Source: an uncultured Clostridium sp.
GTDB lineage: Bacteria > Bacillota > Clostridia > Lachnospirales > Lachnospiraceae
Length of the DNA: 49,873 bases
Assembly (NCBI GenBank): GCA_947178475.1
Contig: CAMWYM010000009.1
Coordinates: forward strand, 1-49,873
Direction: 5' to 3'
Shown: positions 1-7,252 of the stretch, piece by piece
Layout of the letters: each line of letters opens with the position of its first letter
Numbering within the stretch: position 1 is the first letter of the stretch
Program-made: the position numbers and the translations under genes
The notes under the pieces: model-generated
Told to the model about the DNA's origin: nothing
What the model saw: the letters and a program-made list of their open reading frames with translations, nothing else
The model's database searches: none

Positions 1-60
1 CGTTGATTTGTCTATATTGTACAACGGATGTTAGCGAAAACAGAGTTTCGCAATTACCTA
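1..60 (-). mobile_element. Right-hand end of a palindromic element (family B), cut by window edge
   Basis: These bases match the terminal arm of the two complete family B elements near 9.1 and 19.1 kb: a TTGTCTATATTGTACAACG block, then an AAACAGAGTTTCGCAATTACC end followed by TA. The rest of the element lies outside the window. Orientation agrees with the copy near 19.1 kb. No coding capacity is apparent. Confidence 0.85.
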
Positions 61-140
61 TTGTGTCGAAAATGTCTCTGGGTAATATAAATGCATAACC
101 AGATAAGTGCGGCAATGGTAAAAACTTTCTTTTTCATAAT

Positions 141-911
141 TTATCTCCTTTCGTGCTGCCCGAAAAGAAGGCAGGAAATGGTAAAACATAGACAGGTGCA
201 GATAGCGGCAATCGGTACCCATGGGACAAGCTTTATTGCGTCTGTAGTAATATGGGAAGCAAGCTTTCCGTATTCGGATGTGATGACATAAAAAGGGTAG
301 GCCATCGGATAGATAAACCATATTTTTGTATTAATCATCAAAACGGAGGGGACAATAGATGCCAGTCCGATTCCGATGGAAAAGATAGGTGTCCGGATGC
401 AGACTGACAGCATCCAGAAAAAAGCCAGCATGGGGATGGAGGAAAGATATATCCATCCGGCTTCCTTCCATACAAACAATGGAGAAAGCATAAAGTCATA
501 ATGCTGTGTTTTTGTTGCAATGGCAGCACTGATAAAGTATATTCCGGTTATCATAAGAACCTGTGCTGCTGCAAGAAAAAGAAGCACAATAAATTTTGCC
601 ATGCATAATTGAAATGGCTGAACGGGTAGTGCCAGCATTTTGAGAATTCCGTTATTTCCCCGTTCCGTCTGTGTAAGCAGTACAGTGCCAACCACCATGC
701 TTGCAGGATACATAAACCATGCCATACCGAGAAATCCCTGTATCAAAAAATTATTTTCGGGAGAGATTCCCTCTGCCTGCATGCCGAAATTCAAATCAGC
801 ATTGAGGATAGATGGTATCCACAGAATGATTGAGGCAATCAGCAGGATGAGAAGAATCTTGGAACGATGTATTTTTTTAAATTCAATACCTGTTAATGAT
901 AAAAAATTCAT
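141..911 (-). CDS. Lantibiotic-immunity-type ABC transporter permease, second subunit (LanE/LanG-like)
   Basis: A 256-residue, strongly hydrophobic protein with about six predicted membrane segments, the layout of ABC-2 type permeases that protect against lantibiotics and other cationic peptides (NisE/NisG, SpaE/SpaG, CprB/CprC). The conserved TERGNNGILKML stretch (around residues 82-93) after membrane segment 2 is typical of this permease family and is mirrored by TEYGNNAIQKIQ in the neighbouring subunit. It is the last gene of a three-gene minus-strand operon behind the ATPase and the other permease, with a 50-base gap and an AGGAGG-like site before ATG. Role inferred: half of the membrane channel that expels peptide from the membrane. 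It could be either the E- or the G-type subunit; the sequence alone does not settle this. Confidence 0.85.
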   Translation of the reverse strand: MNFLSLTGIEFKKIHRSKILLILLIASIILWIPSILNADLNFGMQAEGISPENNFLIQGFLGMAWFMYPASMVVGTVLLTQTERGNNGILKMLALPVQPFQLCMAKFIVLLFLAAAQVLMITGIYFISAAIATKTQHYDFMLSPLFVWKEAGWIYLSSIPMLAFFWMLSVCIRTPIFSIGIGLASIVPSVLMINTKIWFIYPMAYPFYVITSEYGKLASHITTDAIKLVPWVPIAAICTCLCFTISCLLFGQHERR

Positions 912-961
912 GTTAACCTCCTTTTTGTCGTTTTTTTAACGGCATAAATATTGATAAAATT

Positions 962-1687
962 CTAAACCAGTGATTTCCTGATTCGTAAAAATGTAAGCTC
1001 TGCACATCCGGCGACAAATATTTCAAAACCAACTGCGGTTAAAAAATTTGTTACTGTTTCGGACGCAGCGTCGGTTAAGGTCTGAAGAGGCAATGCAAAC
1101 GGAAAGATTTGCAAAATAAAATAATCTGCGGATATAATCATGCTTGCTGCAAATACACATACAACACCAATCCCGAGGGAAATCCACATATTCTTAAATG
1201 CCGATGCAATGGCCAGTGATATCAGAACAGCAGGCAGCAGCAATATAAGAAAAAGACCAAAATATTTAATGAGATTCAGGTATAAATTGTCATCGGTCTT
1301 AAACCAGTGAAGACAGCAGAATAGCAAAGTACATGCCTCAATGGCAAGGGACAGGATACACATCCCTGTCATTAGTATAAATTTAGCGAAAAATATATGG
1401 CTTTCCTTCACAGGGAGAGACTGTATTTTCTGTATGGCATTGTTGCCATATTCCGTGTGATACATAATGCATGCGCCGGTGATGATAAGCAGGATGTTTA
1501 GCATAGACATCATAGTCCAGTTGGCATCAAGCAATATTTGAAGCGGCGGCTGTTCCTGACAAGTGAAAATTTCTGCACGGACAGCCATATTGATAACCGG
1601 CATACAGGAGGCGAGAATCCCTCCAGCGGCAAAAGCAGGATAAAATCCGGTTCGCCGCATCTTCTTACATTCTAAGAAGAAATTCAT
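962..1687 (-). CDS. Lantibiotic-immunity-type ABC transporter permease, first subunit (LanE/LanG-like)
   Basis: A 241-residue membrane protein with roughly six hydrophobic segments and the same HTEYGNNAIQKIQSLPV signature seen in its sister permease, so the pair probably forms a heterodimeric membrane domain. Its ATG overlaps the stop of the ATPase gene by four bases (ATGA), which implies translational coupling. Family knowledge: in NisFEG/SpaFEG/CprABC systems one ATPase works with two such permeases to remove antimicrobial peptides from the membrane. The segment between membrane helices 1 and 2 is long and likely outside the cell. Which of the E or G subunits it corresponds to is not decided here. 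Confidence 0.85.
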   Translation of the reverse strand: MNFFLECKKMRRTGFYPAFAAGGILASCMPVINMAVRAEIFTCQEQPPLQILLDANWTMMSMLNILLIITGACIMYHTEYGNNAIQKIQSLPVKESHIFFAKFILMTGMCILSLAIEACTLLFCCLHWFKTDDNLYLNLIKYFGLFLILLLPAVLISLAIASAFKNMWISLGIGVVCVFAASMIISADYFILQIFPFALPLQTLTDAASETVTNFLTAVGFEIFVAGCAELTFLRIRKSLV

Positions 1688-2439
1688 CTTACATCACCCC
1701 TTTGCAGATTATCTTCACTTATCATGGCAAGGAAGGTATCTTCCAGATTATCGGTGGGATATCCCTGAAAAGCTGCATTCTGTTTTAATTCTTCTAAGGT
1801 ACCCTCAAATAAAAGGTGTCCGTGGTTCAGAATACCAATGTTATCTGCCATTAGCTCAATCTCCGAAAGTAGGTGGGAGGACACCAGAACAGTACAGTTA
1901 TATTTCTCAGGCAGTGAGCGGATAAGTGCACGGATTTCATGAATTCCTACAGGGTCAAGCCCATTGGTTGGCTCATCCAGTATCAAAATAGGAGGATCCC
2001 CAATCAGTGCGCCGGCAAGTCCTAAACGCTGCTTCATGCCCAGAGAGTATTTTTTGACGAGGCGGTTCCTGTGCTCTGTCAGACCTACAAGCTCTAGTGC
2101 CTCCGACACGGCAGATTTTGGCAGACCTAGAATTTTTTGTATGATTTCAAGGTTTTCCTTGCCGGTTAAGTTTCCGTAAAAGGCAGGGGACTCGATAAAA
2201 GAGCCTACATCTTTTAATATGGAAACTCTGTTTTGGGGATATTGCCTGCCGTTAATATGGAATTTGCCCTTTGTGGGTTTTGTAAGCCCTAAAAACATTT
2301 TCATTGTAGTGGATTTTCCAGCTCCGTTTGGACCGAGAAAGCCGTACACGGTTCCCTTTGGAATGTGTAGATTTAATTCTGAGACCGCTGTAAAACCGGA
2401 ATAGGTTTTTGTTAGATTTTCTGTGTCAATAATATTCAT
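1684..2439 (-). CDS. Lantibiotic-immunity-type ABC transporter ATP-binding protein (LanF/CprA-like)
   Basis: A complete 251-residue ABC ATPase: Walker A GPNGAGKST (residues 36-44), signature SLGMKQ (132-137), Walker B ILILDEP (151-157) and the H-loop in VLVSSHLLSE. Where most ABC ATPases have the Q-loop glutamine, this protein reads GSFIESPAFY with a glutamate near residue 83, the E-loop variant described for LanF-type lantibiotic immunity ATPases. It heads the minus-strand operon with the two permeases and is divergent from a response-regulator/histidine-kinase pair, as in nisin-type immunity or the C. difficile cpr locus. No lantibiotic precursor or modification genes are visible, so a defensive stand-alone exporter is the best reading. 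Confidence 0.92.
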   Translation of the reverse strand: MNIIDTENLTKTYSGFTAVSELNLHIPKGTVYGFLGPNGAGKSTTMKMFLGLTKPTKGKFHINGRQYPQNRVSILKDVGSFIESPAFYGNLTGKENLEIIQKILGLPKSAVSEALELVGLTEHRNRLVKKYSLGMKQRLGLAGALIGDPPILILDEPTNGLDPVGIHEIRALIRSLPEKYNCTVLVSSHLLSEIELMADNIGILNHGHLLFEGTLEELKQNAAFQGYPTDNLEDTFLAMISEDNLQRGDVR

Positions 2440-2576
2440 ATAGTGATGCTCCTTTCAACCAAATCTCTTGTTGTTTTATAGTGTAAAGGATGAACCTTGC
2501 AGGAACATTCTTTTAACCTTACATTTACCTTACGTTTTCTAAGAATGGAGATTTTCCCTGCTGGATTATGATATAA

Positions 2577-2651
2577 TGTCACCAATCGGAGCGAAGCGAG
2601 ATTGATGACCTGCGCGAGCATCAGCGAGCTACATTTAATTAATGTCACCAT
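2577..2651 (-). repeat. REP-like palindromic repeat, copy R1
   Basis: The sequence TGTCACCAATC...GATTGATGACCTGC followed by GCATCAGCG is the reverse complement of the repeat units upstream of rplI near 26.1 kb (GCGCTGATGCGCAAGCAGGTCATCAATT...AATTGGTGACAT in broken form). It lies in the divergent promoter region between the ABC operon and the two-component system. A second ATGTCACCAT tail occurs at its right end. Confidence 0.7.
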
Positions 2652-2691
2652 AAGATAGTGTAAAGTAGATTATGAAAATTTATGAGACGGG

Positions 2692-2848
2692 AATTGCCCG
2701 CATTAAAAATCACTTGTTTAAGGTATCACGTGCATGAAAATCACTTCGTGATGGCACGTGAGTAGGTAATCAATTGCTTCGCAATTGGTTACAAGAAGTG
2801 ATGGCGGGCAAGCAGGCAATCAATTTTGCAGAGCAAAATTGGTTACAA
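2692..2848 (+). promoter_or_regulatory. Nested stem-loop region in the leader of the response-regulator gene
   Basis: An outer stem pairs TTGCCCGC (2694-2701) with GCGGGCAA (2804-2811) and ATCACTTGT (2709-2717) with ACAAGAAGTGAT (2791-2802). Inside it are two hairpins: CACGTGC (2727-2733) with GCACGTG (2754-2760), and GTAATCAATTGC (2766-2777) with GCAATTGGTTAC (2781-2792), partly competing with the outer stem. A further hairpin pairs 2816-2828 with 2834-2846, just before the ribosome site. The last two hairpins belong to the same REP-like family (GGTAATCAATT...AATTGGTTAC). Seen directly: the pairings. Inferred: a folded leader or a cluster of inserted repeats; no known riboswitch class is recognised. 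Confidence 0.6.
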
Positions 2849-2864
2849 ATAAAGGGGTGTATAT

Positions 2865-3569
2865 ATGGAAAATAATTATTTGAAAAGAAAGAGAATCCTG
2901 CTTGTAGATGATCAGCCGGAGCTTTTAGATATGGTGGTGTCTATTTTGGAGGAGGATGGATTTGAAAATATACAAACTGCAAAGAGTGTAAAGGAAGCAC
3001 TTGCGGCATCAAAGGAATTTCATCCGGAGCTGGCAGTTTTGGATGTGATGCTTCCTGACGGAGACGGGTTTTCGCTGATGGAGCAGTTAAAAAAGGAAGA
3101 GGATTATCCGGTATTATTTTTAACTGCCCGTGGTGAGGACGAGGATAAATTTAAAGGTTTTGGTCTTGGGGCGGATGATTATATTGTAAAACCATTTCTT
3201 CCAAAGGAACTGATTTTTCGTGTGATGGCAATTTTGCGGCGGAGCTATAAGGAAGAAAATCCGCTGGTGAAGCTTGAGGGAAGTGAGATTGACTTTGAGA
3301 GGGCAGAGGTAATAAAAAACGGGGAGTATATTTCCCTGACGGCAAAGGAATATGATTTGTTATCTGCTCTTTATCGTAATGCAGGAAGGATTGTAACCAT
3401 TGATGCACTTTGCGAGGCGGCATGGGGGGATAACCCTTATGGATACGAAAATTCCCTGATGGCACATATACGACGTATTCGTGAAAAGATTGAAAGCAAT
3501 CCGTCTAGACCTGTATCCCTGATAACGGTAAAGGGGTTGGGATATAAGCTGATGGTGGAAAAGAGATAG
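2865..3569 (+). CDS. OmpR-family response regulator (LanR/CprR-like)
   Basis: A 234-residue two-domain regulator. The receiver domain (about 8-120) has the acidic pair in LLVDDQPE, the phosphoacceptor aspartate D60 in VLDVMLPDGDG, and the conserved lysine in DDYIVKPF. The C-terminal winged helix (about 135-232) carries LTAKEYDLL and the recognition region IRRIREKIE followed by TVKGLGYKL, typical of OmpR/PhoB proteins. It is followed after 56 bases by a histidine kinase and is divergent from the immunity-type ABC operon, so the likely targets are the ABC promoter and its own. The start ATG follows AAAGGGGTG. Its long leader is full of stem-loops. Confidence 0.93.
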   Translation: MENNYLKRKRILLVDDQPELLDMVVSILEEDGFENIQTAKSVKEALAASKEFHPELAVLDVMLPDGDGFSLMEQLKKEEDYPVLFLTARGEDEDKFKGFGLGADDYIVKPFLPKELIFRVMAILRRSYKEENPLVKLEGSEIDFERAEVIKNGEYISLTAKEYDLLSALYRNAGRIVTIDALCEAAWGDNPYGYENSLMAHIRRIREKIESNPSRPVSLITVKGLGYKLMVEKR

Positions 3570-3625
3570 TATAAGTCTGGTCAGAAAAAGCAGCAGGGGA
3601 ATCAGGAAAGACGGAAAGGAGTATT

Positions 3626-5053
3626 ATGAAAAGTATTCTCAAATTAATAAGGCGGTTTGTCAACATTTTGTGGGTTAGTACTATATTGATTATCGTTTTA
3701 AACATTGTCATACTGGCGATTATTGCATCTAAGCAGGCGGCCGGACGTTCACCTTGGACAACAGCAGTTGAGACGGCCAAAGGACTGAAAAGGACGAAAA
3801 ACGGGTATGAATTATCAAAGGATATGATGTCGGAATTAGAGAGTGAAAATGTATGGGCAATCTGCATTGATAACAATACGCATAAGGTAGTCTGGCATAC
3901 AGACAATCTCCCGCAGGAGATACCTATGGAATATTCAATTTCGGAAATTGCATTTTTCGGTCGGGGATATGTAAAGGATTATCCGACATTTACCGGAGGG
4001 ACAGAAGACGGACTGGTGGTTTTGGGATATCCCAAGGAGCGGTACTGGAAGGAAATGTATCCGAGCTGGGACTATGATTTTATAGCGAATCTGCCGAAAA
4101 CCCTGCTGTCTATGTTAGGCTGCAATATTTCTTTAATCTTTTTGATTTATGTAATAACGAATACCAAAATGTTAAAATCGGTGAGACCGATTGCAGAAGG
4201 TATAGAGGCACTTCCGAATGGTGAAGCAGTATGGATAAAGGAAAAAGGGATTTTATCGGAAATCGCAGTAAAGATTAATCAGACTTCTGGGATTTTACAG
4301 TCACAAAATTATCAATTAAAGAAAAAAGAAACCGCCAGGGCAAACTGGATTGCAGGAGTTTCCCATGATATCCGTACGCCGTTATCGATGGTGATGGGAT
4401 ATGCGGGGCAGCTGGAAAGTGATTCTCATCTGACTACGGAGGAACAAAAAAAGGTATCCGTTATTTTAAGACAGAGCGAGCGGATAAAGAATCTGATTAA
4501 CGACCTGAATCTTGCTTCAAAGCTGGAGTATAATATGCAGCCGGTCAAAGCAGGAGAAGAAAATGTGGTTGCTCTAGTAAGGCAGGTGGTTGTGGAGTTT
4601 ATGAATATGGATATTGAAACCAGATATCCCATTGTATGGCTGACCGAGGAGACATTTACGACCTGCGTTGTAAATGTTGATGGGGCTTTGTTAAAACGTG
4701 CCATGTGTAATCTGATTTGGAACTGCATGAATCACAATGAAAATGGGTGCAGTATCTATGTTCAGGTAAAAGAGGAGCAGAGGAATTGCGTAATCTGTGT
4801 AGAGGACGACGGCGCAGGTGTGTCCGATGAACAGATAGAAGCGTTAAATCATACGCCCCATTATATGTTTTCTGATGCAAACACGATGACACAAAGGCAT
4901 GGTCTTGGCCTGCTGATTGTGAAGCAGATAATGGATACACATAACGGAGAAACGGTGATGGGACACAGTGCCTATGGAGGCTTTGGTGTAAAACTGATAC
5001 TGCCAAAAGACCAGCCAGAGGCATCGCGGAAAAATGACGGCTTTGAAAAATAG
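3626..5053 (+). CDS. Membrane sensor histidine kinase (LanK/CprK-like)
   Basis: A 475-residue kinase with one membrane segment near residues 15-35, an extracytoplasmic region of about 120 residues, and a second membrane segment near 155-178 (CNISLIFLIYVITN). The phosphoacceptor is H247 in VSHDIRTPLS; the ATPase domain shows the N box (NLIWNCMNH), the G1 box (VEDDGAGVSD) and the G2 box (HGLGLLIVKQI). It partners the response regulator directly upstream. Family knowledge: kinases next to LanFEG/CprABC transporters sense lantibiotics or other cationic peptides and induce the transporter. The ligand here is not known. It ends about 30 bases before the convergent MATE gene. Confidence 0.92.
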   Translation: MKSILKLIRRFVNILWVSTILIIVLNIVILAIIASKQAAGRSPWTTAVETAKGLKRTKNGYELSKDMMSELESENVWAICIDNNTHKVVWHTDNLPQEIPMEYSISEIAFFGRGYVKDYPTFTGGTEDGLVVLGYPKERYWKEMYPSWDYDFIANLPKTLLSMLGCNISLIFLIYVITNTKMLKSVRPIAEGIEALPNGEAVWIKEKGILSEIAVKINQTSGILQSQNYQLKKKETARANWIAGVSHDIRTPLSMVMGYAGQLESDSHLTTEEQKKVSVILRQSERIKNLINDLNLASKLEYNMQPVKAGEENVVALVRQVVVEFMNMDIETRYPIVWLTEETFTTCVVNVDGALLKRAMCNLIWNCMNHNENGCSIYVQVKEEQRNCVICVEDDGAGVSDEQIEALNHTPHYMFSDANTMTQRHGLGLLIVKQIMDTHNGETVMGHSAYGGFGVKLILPKDQPEASRKNDGFEK

Positions 5054-5063
5054 GATATCTGAG

Positions 5064-5101
5064 GCAAAATACCGATATTCTGTCAGGATACGATATTTTG
5101 C
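5064..5101. terminator. Hairpin between convergent genes
   Basis: GCAAAATACCGATATTC pairs with GATACGATATTTTGC across an eight-base loop. It lies between the stop of the histidine kinase and the end of the convergent MATE gene, overlapping the last codons of the latter. It may end transcription in both directions, although neither side has a clean T-run. Confidence 0.45.
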
Positions 5102-6483
5102 AGCCAGATTCCTTTTTTGACGAGAATAAATCCCACCAGACATTTAATCATATCACCAAACTGCACCATGATGTAAATTACAATAACGGGTAATGCAGTA
5201 TACCGGCTTAAGGTAAATGCGATTACTACACTCACACACCAGATAAATACACTGTCAAACAGGAAGGTGATTACCGTTTTACCACCGGAGCGCAGTGTAA
5301 AGTAGCAGGCATGTAAAAATGCATTCTGCGGCATGAAAATGGCAGTAACCATAATGAATTGCTTCGCTAAAGCTCTGGCTTCCGCATTGGTATTATAGAA
5401 TCTAGGGAAAAGTGGAGCCATCAGAAGCATAACAAGTGCTACTGCACTGCAGCATGTAACGGAAAAGGCTATCATTTTGCCTGCAGTTTCCTTTGCTTTG
5501 TTCATATCTCCGGAGCCCAAAAGCTGTCCTACGATTATCGCTACAGAATCCCCTAAGGCAATAAATACAATATTAAATACATTGTTGATGGTATTGGAAA
5601 TGTTAAGTCCAGCTACCACATTTAGTCCACGGACGGAATAGCACTGGGTCAGCATTGCCATACCGGCAGCCCACAGGGTCTCGTTTAGGAGAAGCGGTGT
5701 TCCCTTTAGCAGGATTTTCTGCACGAGAAATCCCGGTACCTTCAGGGTATGATAGAGACCTTTGGCAAAAGTATTCTTTTCACTATGGTGGTGTGTCCAA
5801 AAAACAATGATACACACTTCGGCATAGCGGGAAAGTACGGTGGCAATAGCGGCACCGCGTACGCCTAGTGCAGGCAGTCCGAATTTTCCGTATATTAACA
5901 GATAATTAAATACAAGGTTAATCAGGACAGAAATGATACCGGCTTTCATCGGTAGAACGGTTTCACCGCATTCCCGAAGGGTGCTGGCATAGACTTGTCC
6001 TAACATAAATGGCGGCAGGCCCACAAGCATAATCATCAAATACTGTCTGCTGTACATAAGGGTGGCGGAGGCATTCGCCGAATCAGCTTCACCCTTTAGG
6101 TACATATGGACCAAATCCGGTCCGGCGGTGATAAATAACACAATGGTTATTGTGGTAAGGATCAATGCCATCCAGAGCTTGAAGCGAAAGGTGTTGCGTA
6201 CACCCTCTGCGTCCTTCTGACCAAAATATTGTGCCGTGAAGATCCCAGCTCCGGAAACACCGCCGAAAATGCATAGGTTATATACAAAAATCAACTGATT
6301 TACAATAGCGGCACCGGACATCTGCTCAGTACCAATCTGCCCAATCATAATATTATCAAGAAGTCCCACAAAATTGGTGATTCCGTTTTGCAGCATAATA
6401 GGTACTGCCACTGCCAGCACCATTTTATAAAATTGTCTGTCACCAATAAGACGGGAAAATATAGTAGCTTTTTTGGTTTTCAT
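5083..6483 (-). CDS. MATE family multidrug/toxic-compound efflux transporter
   Basis: A 466-residue protein with about twelve hydrophobic segments in the two-fold MatE arrangement; the N-terminal half begins ...VLAVAVPIMLQNGITNFVGLLDNIMIGQIGTE (short pieces of it: PIMLQNGITN, DNIMIGQIG), characteristic of the NorM/DinF-like superfamily. It exports organic cations or drugs using Na+ or H+ gradients. It stands alone on the minus strand; upstream is the 546-bp palindromic element inserted about 95 bases from its start, which may have separated it from earlier control sequences. Substrate cannot be deduced. Confidence 0.9.
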   Translation of the reverse strand: MKTKKATIFSRLIGDRQFYKMVLAVAVPIMLQNGITNFVGLLDNIMIGQIGTEQMSGAAIVNQLIFVYNLCIFGGVSGAGIFTAQYFGQKDAEGVRNTFRFKLWMALILTTITIVLFITAGPDLVHMYLKGEADSANASATLMYSRQYLMIMLVGLPPFMLGQVYASTLRECGETVLPMKAGIISVLINLVFNYLLIYGKFGLPALGVRGAAIATVLSRYAEVCIIVFWTHHHSEKNTFAKGLYHTLKVPGFLVQKILLKGTPLLLNETLWAAGMAMLTQCYSVRGLNVVAGLNISNTINNVFNIVFIALGDSVAIIVGQLLGSGDMNKAKETAGKMIAFSVTCCSAVALVMLLMAPLFPRFYNTNAEARALAKQFIMVTAIFMPQNAFLHACYFTLRSGGKTVITFLFDSVFIWCVSVVIAFTLSRYTALPVIVIYIMVQFGDMIKCLVGFILVKKGIWLQNIVS

Positions 6484-6570
6484 TTTTTCACCTGTTGTAT
6501 GTTCTTTCTGATTTAAAGTGTGATAAAAGCTAATCTACTATAATCTGTGAGAAAATGCAACTGTTTTTTG

Positions 6571-7132
6571 AATTAGACGTTACTATTCACAGTTTTTTCT
6601 GTATCAGATAAATTCTTGTTATCTGCCATGAAATTTCTCTGCTTGTCTCGGCACATGTGCTTATGTCTGAAACCAGAAATGTTGTGTCATGGCGAAGACA
6701 ATTAGGATTTTGTGAAAAACCATACCCTGCAGTGACGTATCTGTGCGTGCTCGTAAGGGTGTCTGAGCACCATGCGTGCAGTTTGTAGTTTCTTTTGCAA
6801 GGCACACTTGCGTTACGTTGCAGACATAGCGGTACATAGCGGAGCAAGGTACGCTCCGCAAGTACCGATGTCTGCAAATTGCCTTGCTAAAGAAACATAC
6901 AAACTGCACGCATGGTGGGAGTTCCCTGTAGAGCACGCAAATATACAATACGGAACGCAGGGTATGTTTTTTCCAAAATCCGTAGGTTGCGAGCCGAGAC
7001 ACAACATTTCTGGTTTCGGGCATTATACAAATACATAGAATAAGCAGAGAAATTTCATGGCAAACAATGCTCAAAAATGGCAGATAACAAAAATTTATCT
7101 GTAGAAAAAACGGTGAATAGTAACAATTAGAC
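6571..7132. mobile_element. 546-bp giant palindromic non-autonomous element (family A) with 8-bp target duplication
   Basis: The element (6579-7124) begins GTTACTATTCAC and ends GTGAATAGTAAC, perfect 12-bp inverted ends, and is flanked on both sides by AATTAGAC (6571-6578 and 7125-7132), an 8-bp direct repeat that looks like a target-site duplication. The two arms of more than 200 bases each are imperfect inverted copies along nearly their whole length; for example AGAAATTTCATGGCA on the right matches TGCCATGAAATTTCT on the left. The right arm has an extra stretch of about 17 bases. The centre (6797-6887) is a 91-bp core shared with family B elements. No transposase or credible open frame is present; frames inside are by-products of the palindrome. 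Confidence 0.9.
6797..6887 (+). repeat. Shared 91-bp structured core (family A copy)
   Basis: It starts GCAAGGCACACTT and ends TTGCCTTGC. Aligned without gaps to the 91-bp core of the element near 9.1 kb I count about 61 identical positions. The inner stem CGGTAC/GTACCG is conserved, and the hairpin inside it (GCGGAGC/GCTCCGC here, AGGTGCC/GGCACCT there) keeps seven pairs through five double changes. This copy also has a perfect eight-pair extension, GCAGACAT with ATGTCTGC. Function unknown. Confidence 0.85.
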
Positions 7133-7163
7133 AGGGTGGTTGTCTGATGTTTTGCCGGAGTTG

Positions 7164-7192
7164 TTGACTTCTAAAATATTATAAAGTAAAAT
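7164..7192 (+). promoter_or_regulatory. Sigma-A-type promoter of aspS
   Basis: TTGACT (7164-7169), a 17-base spacer and TAAAAT (7187-7192), about 60 bases before the aspS start. It sits immediately downstream of the inserted family A element. No T-box leader is seen in the short leader. Confidence 0.65.
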
Positions 7193-7252
7193 GTAGTCAA
7201 ATATTTTGTACAGTGAATATGGTTTACCGTACCAATGGATTAGGAGGATAAC

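Noticed and set aside
141..5053. Complete lantibiotic biosynthesis cluster
   Set aside because: No precursor peptide, modification enzyme, or dedicated leader protease seen; only transport and regulation genes.
6587..7074. Several overlapping open frames of 60-140 codons inside the 546-bp element
   Set aside because: They mirror each other on both strands because the DNA is a palindrome, have no ribosome sites and give no protein-like composition.
7129..7252. T-box riboswitch before aspS
   Set aside because: The leader after the promoter is only about 60 bases and has no specifier loop, T-box motif or terminator.
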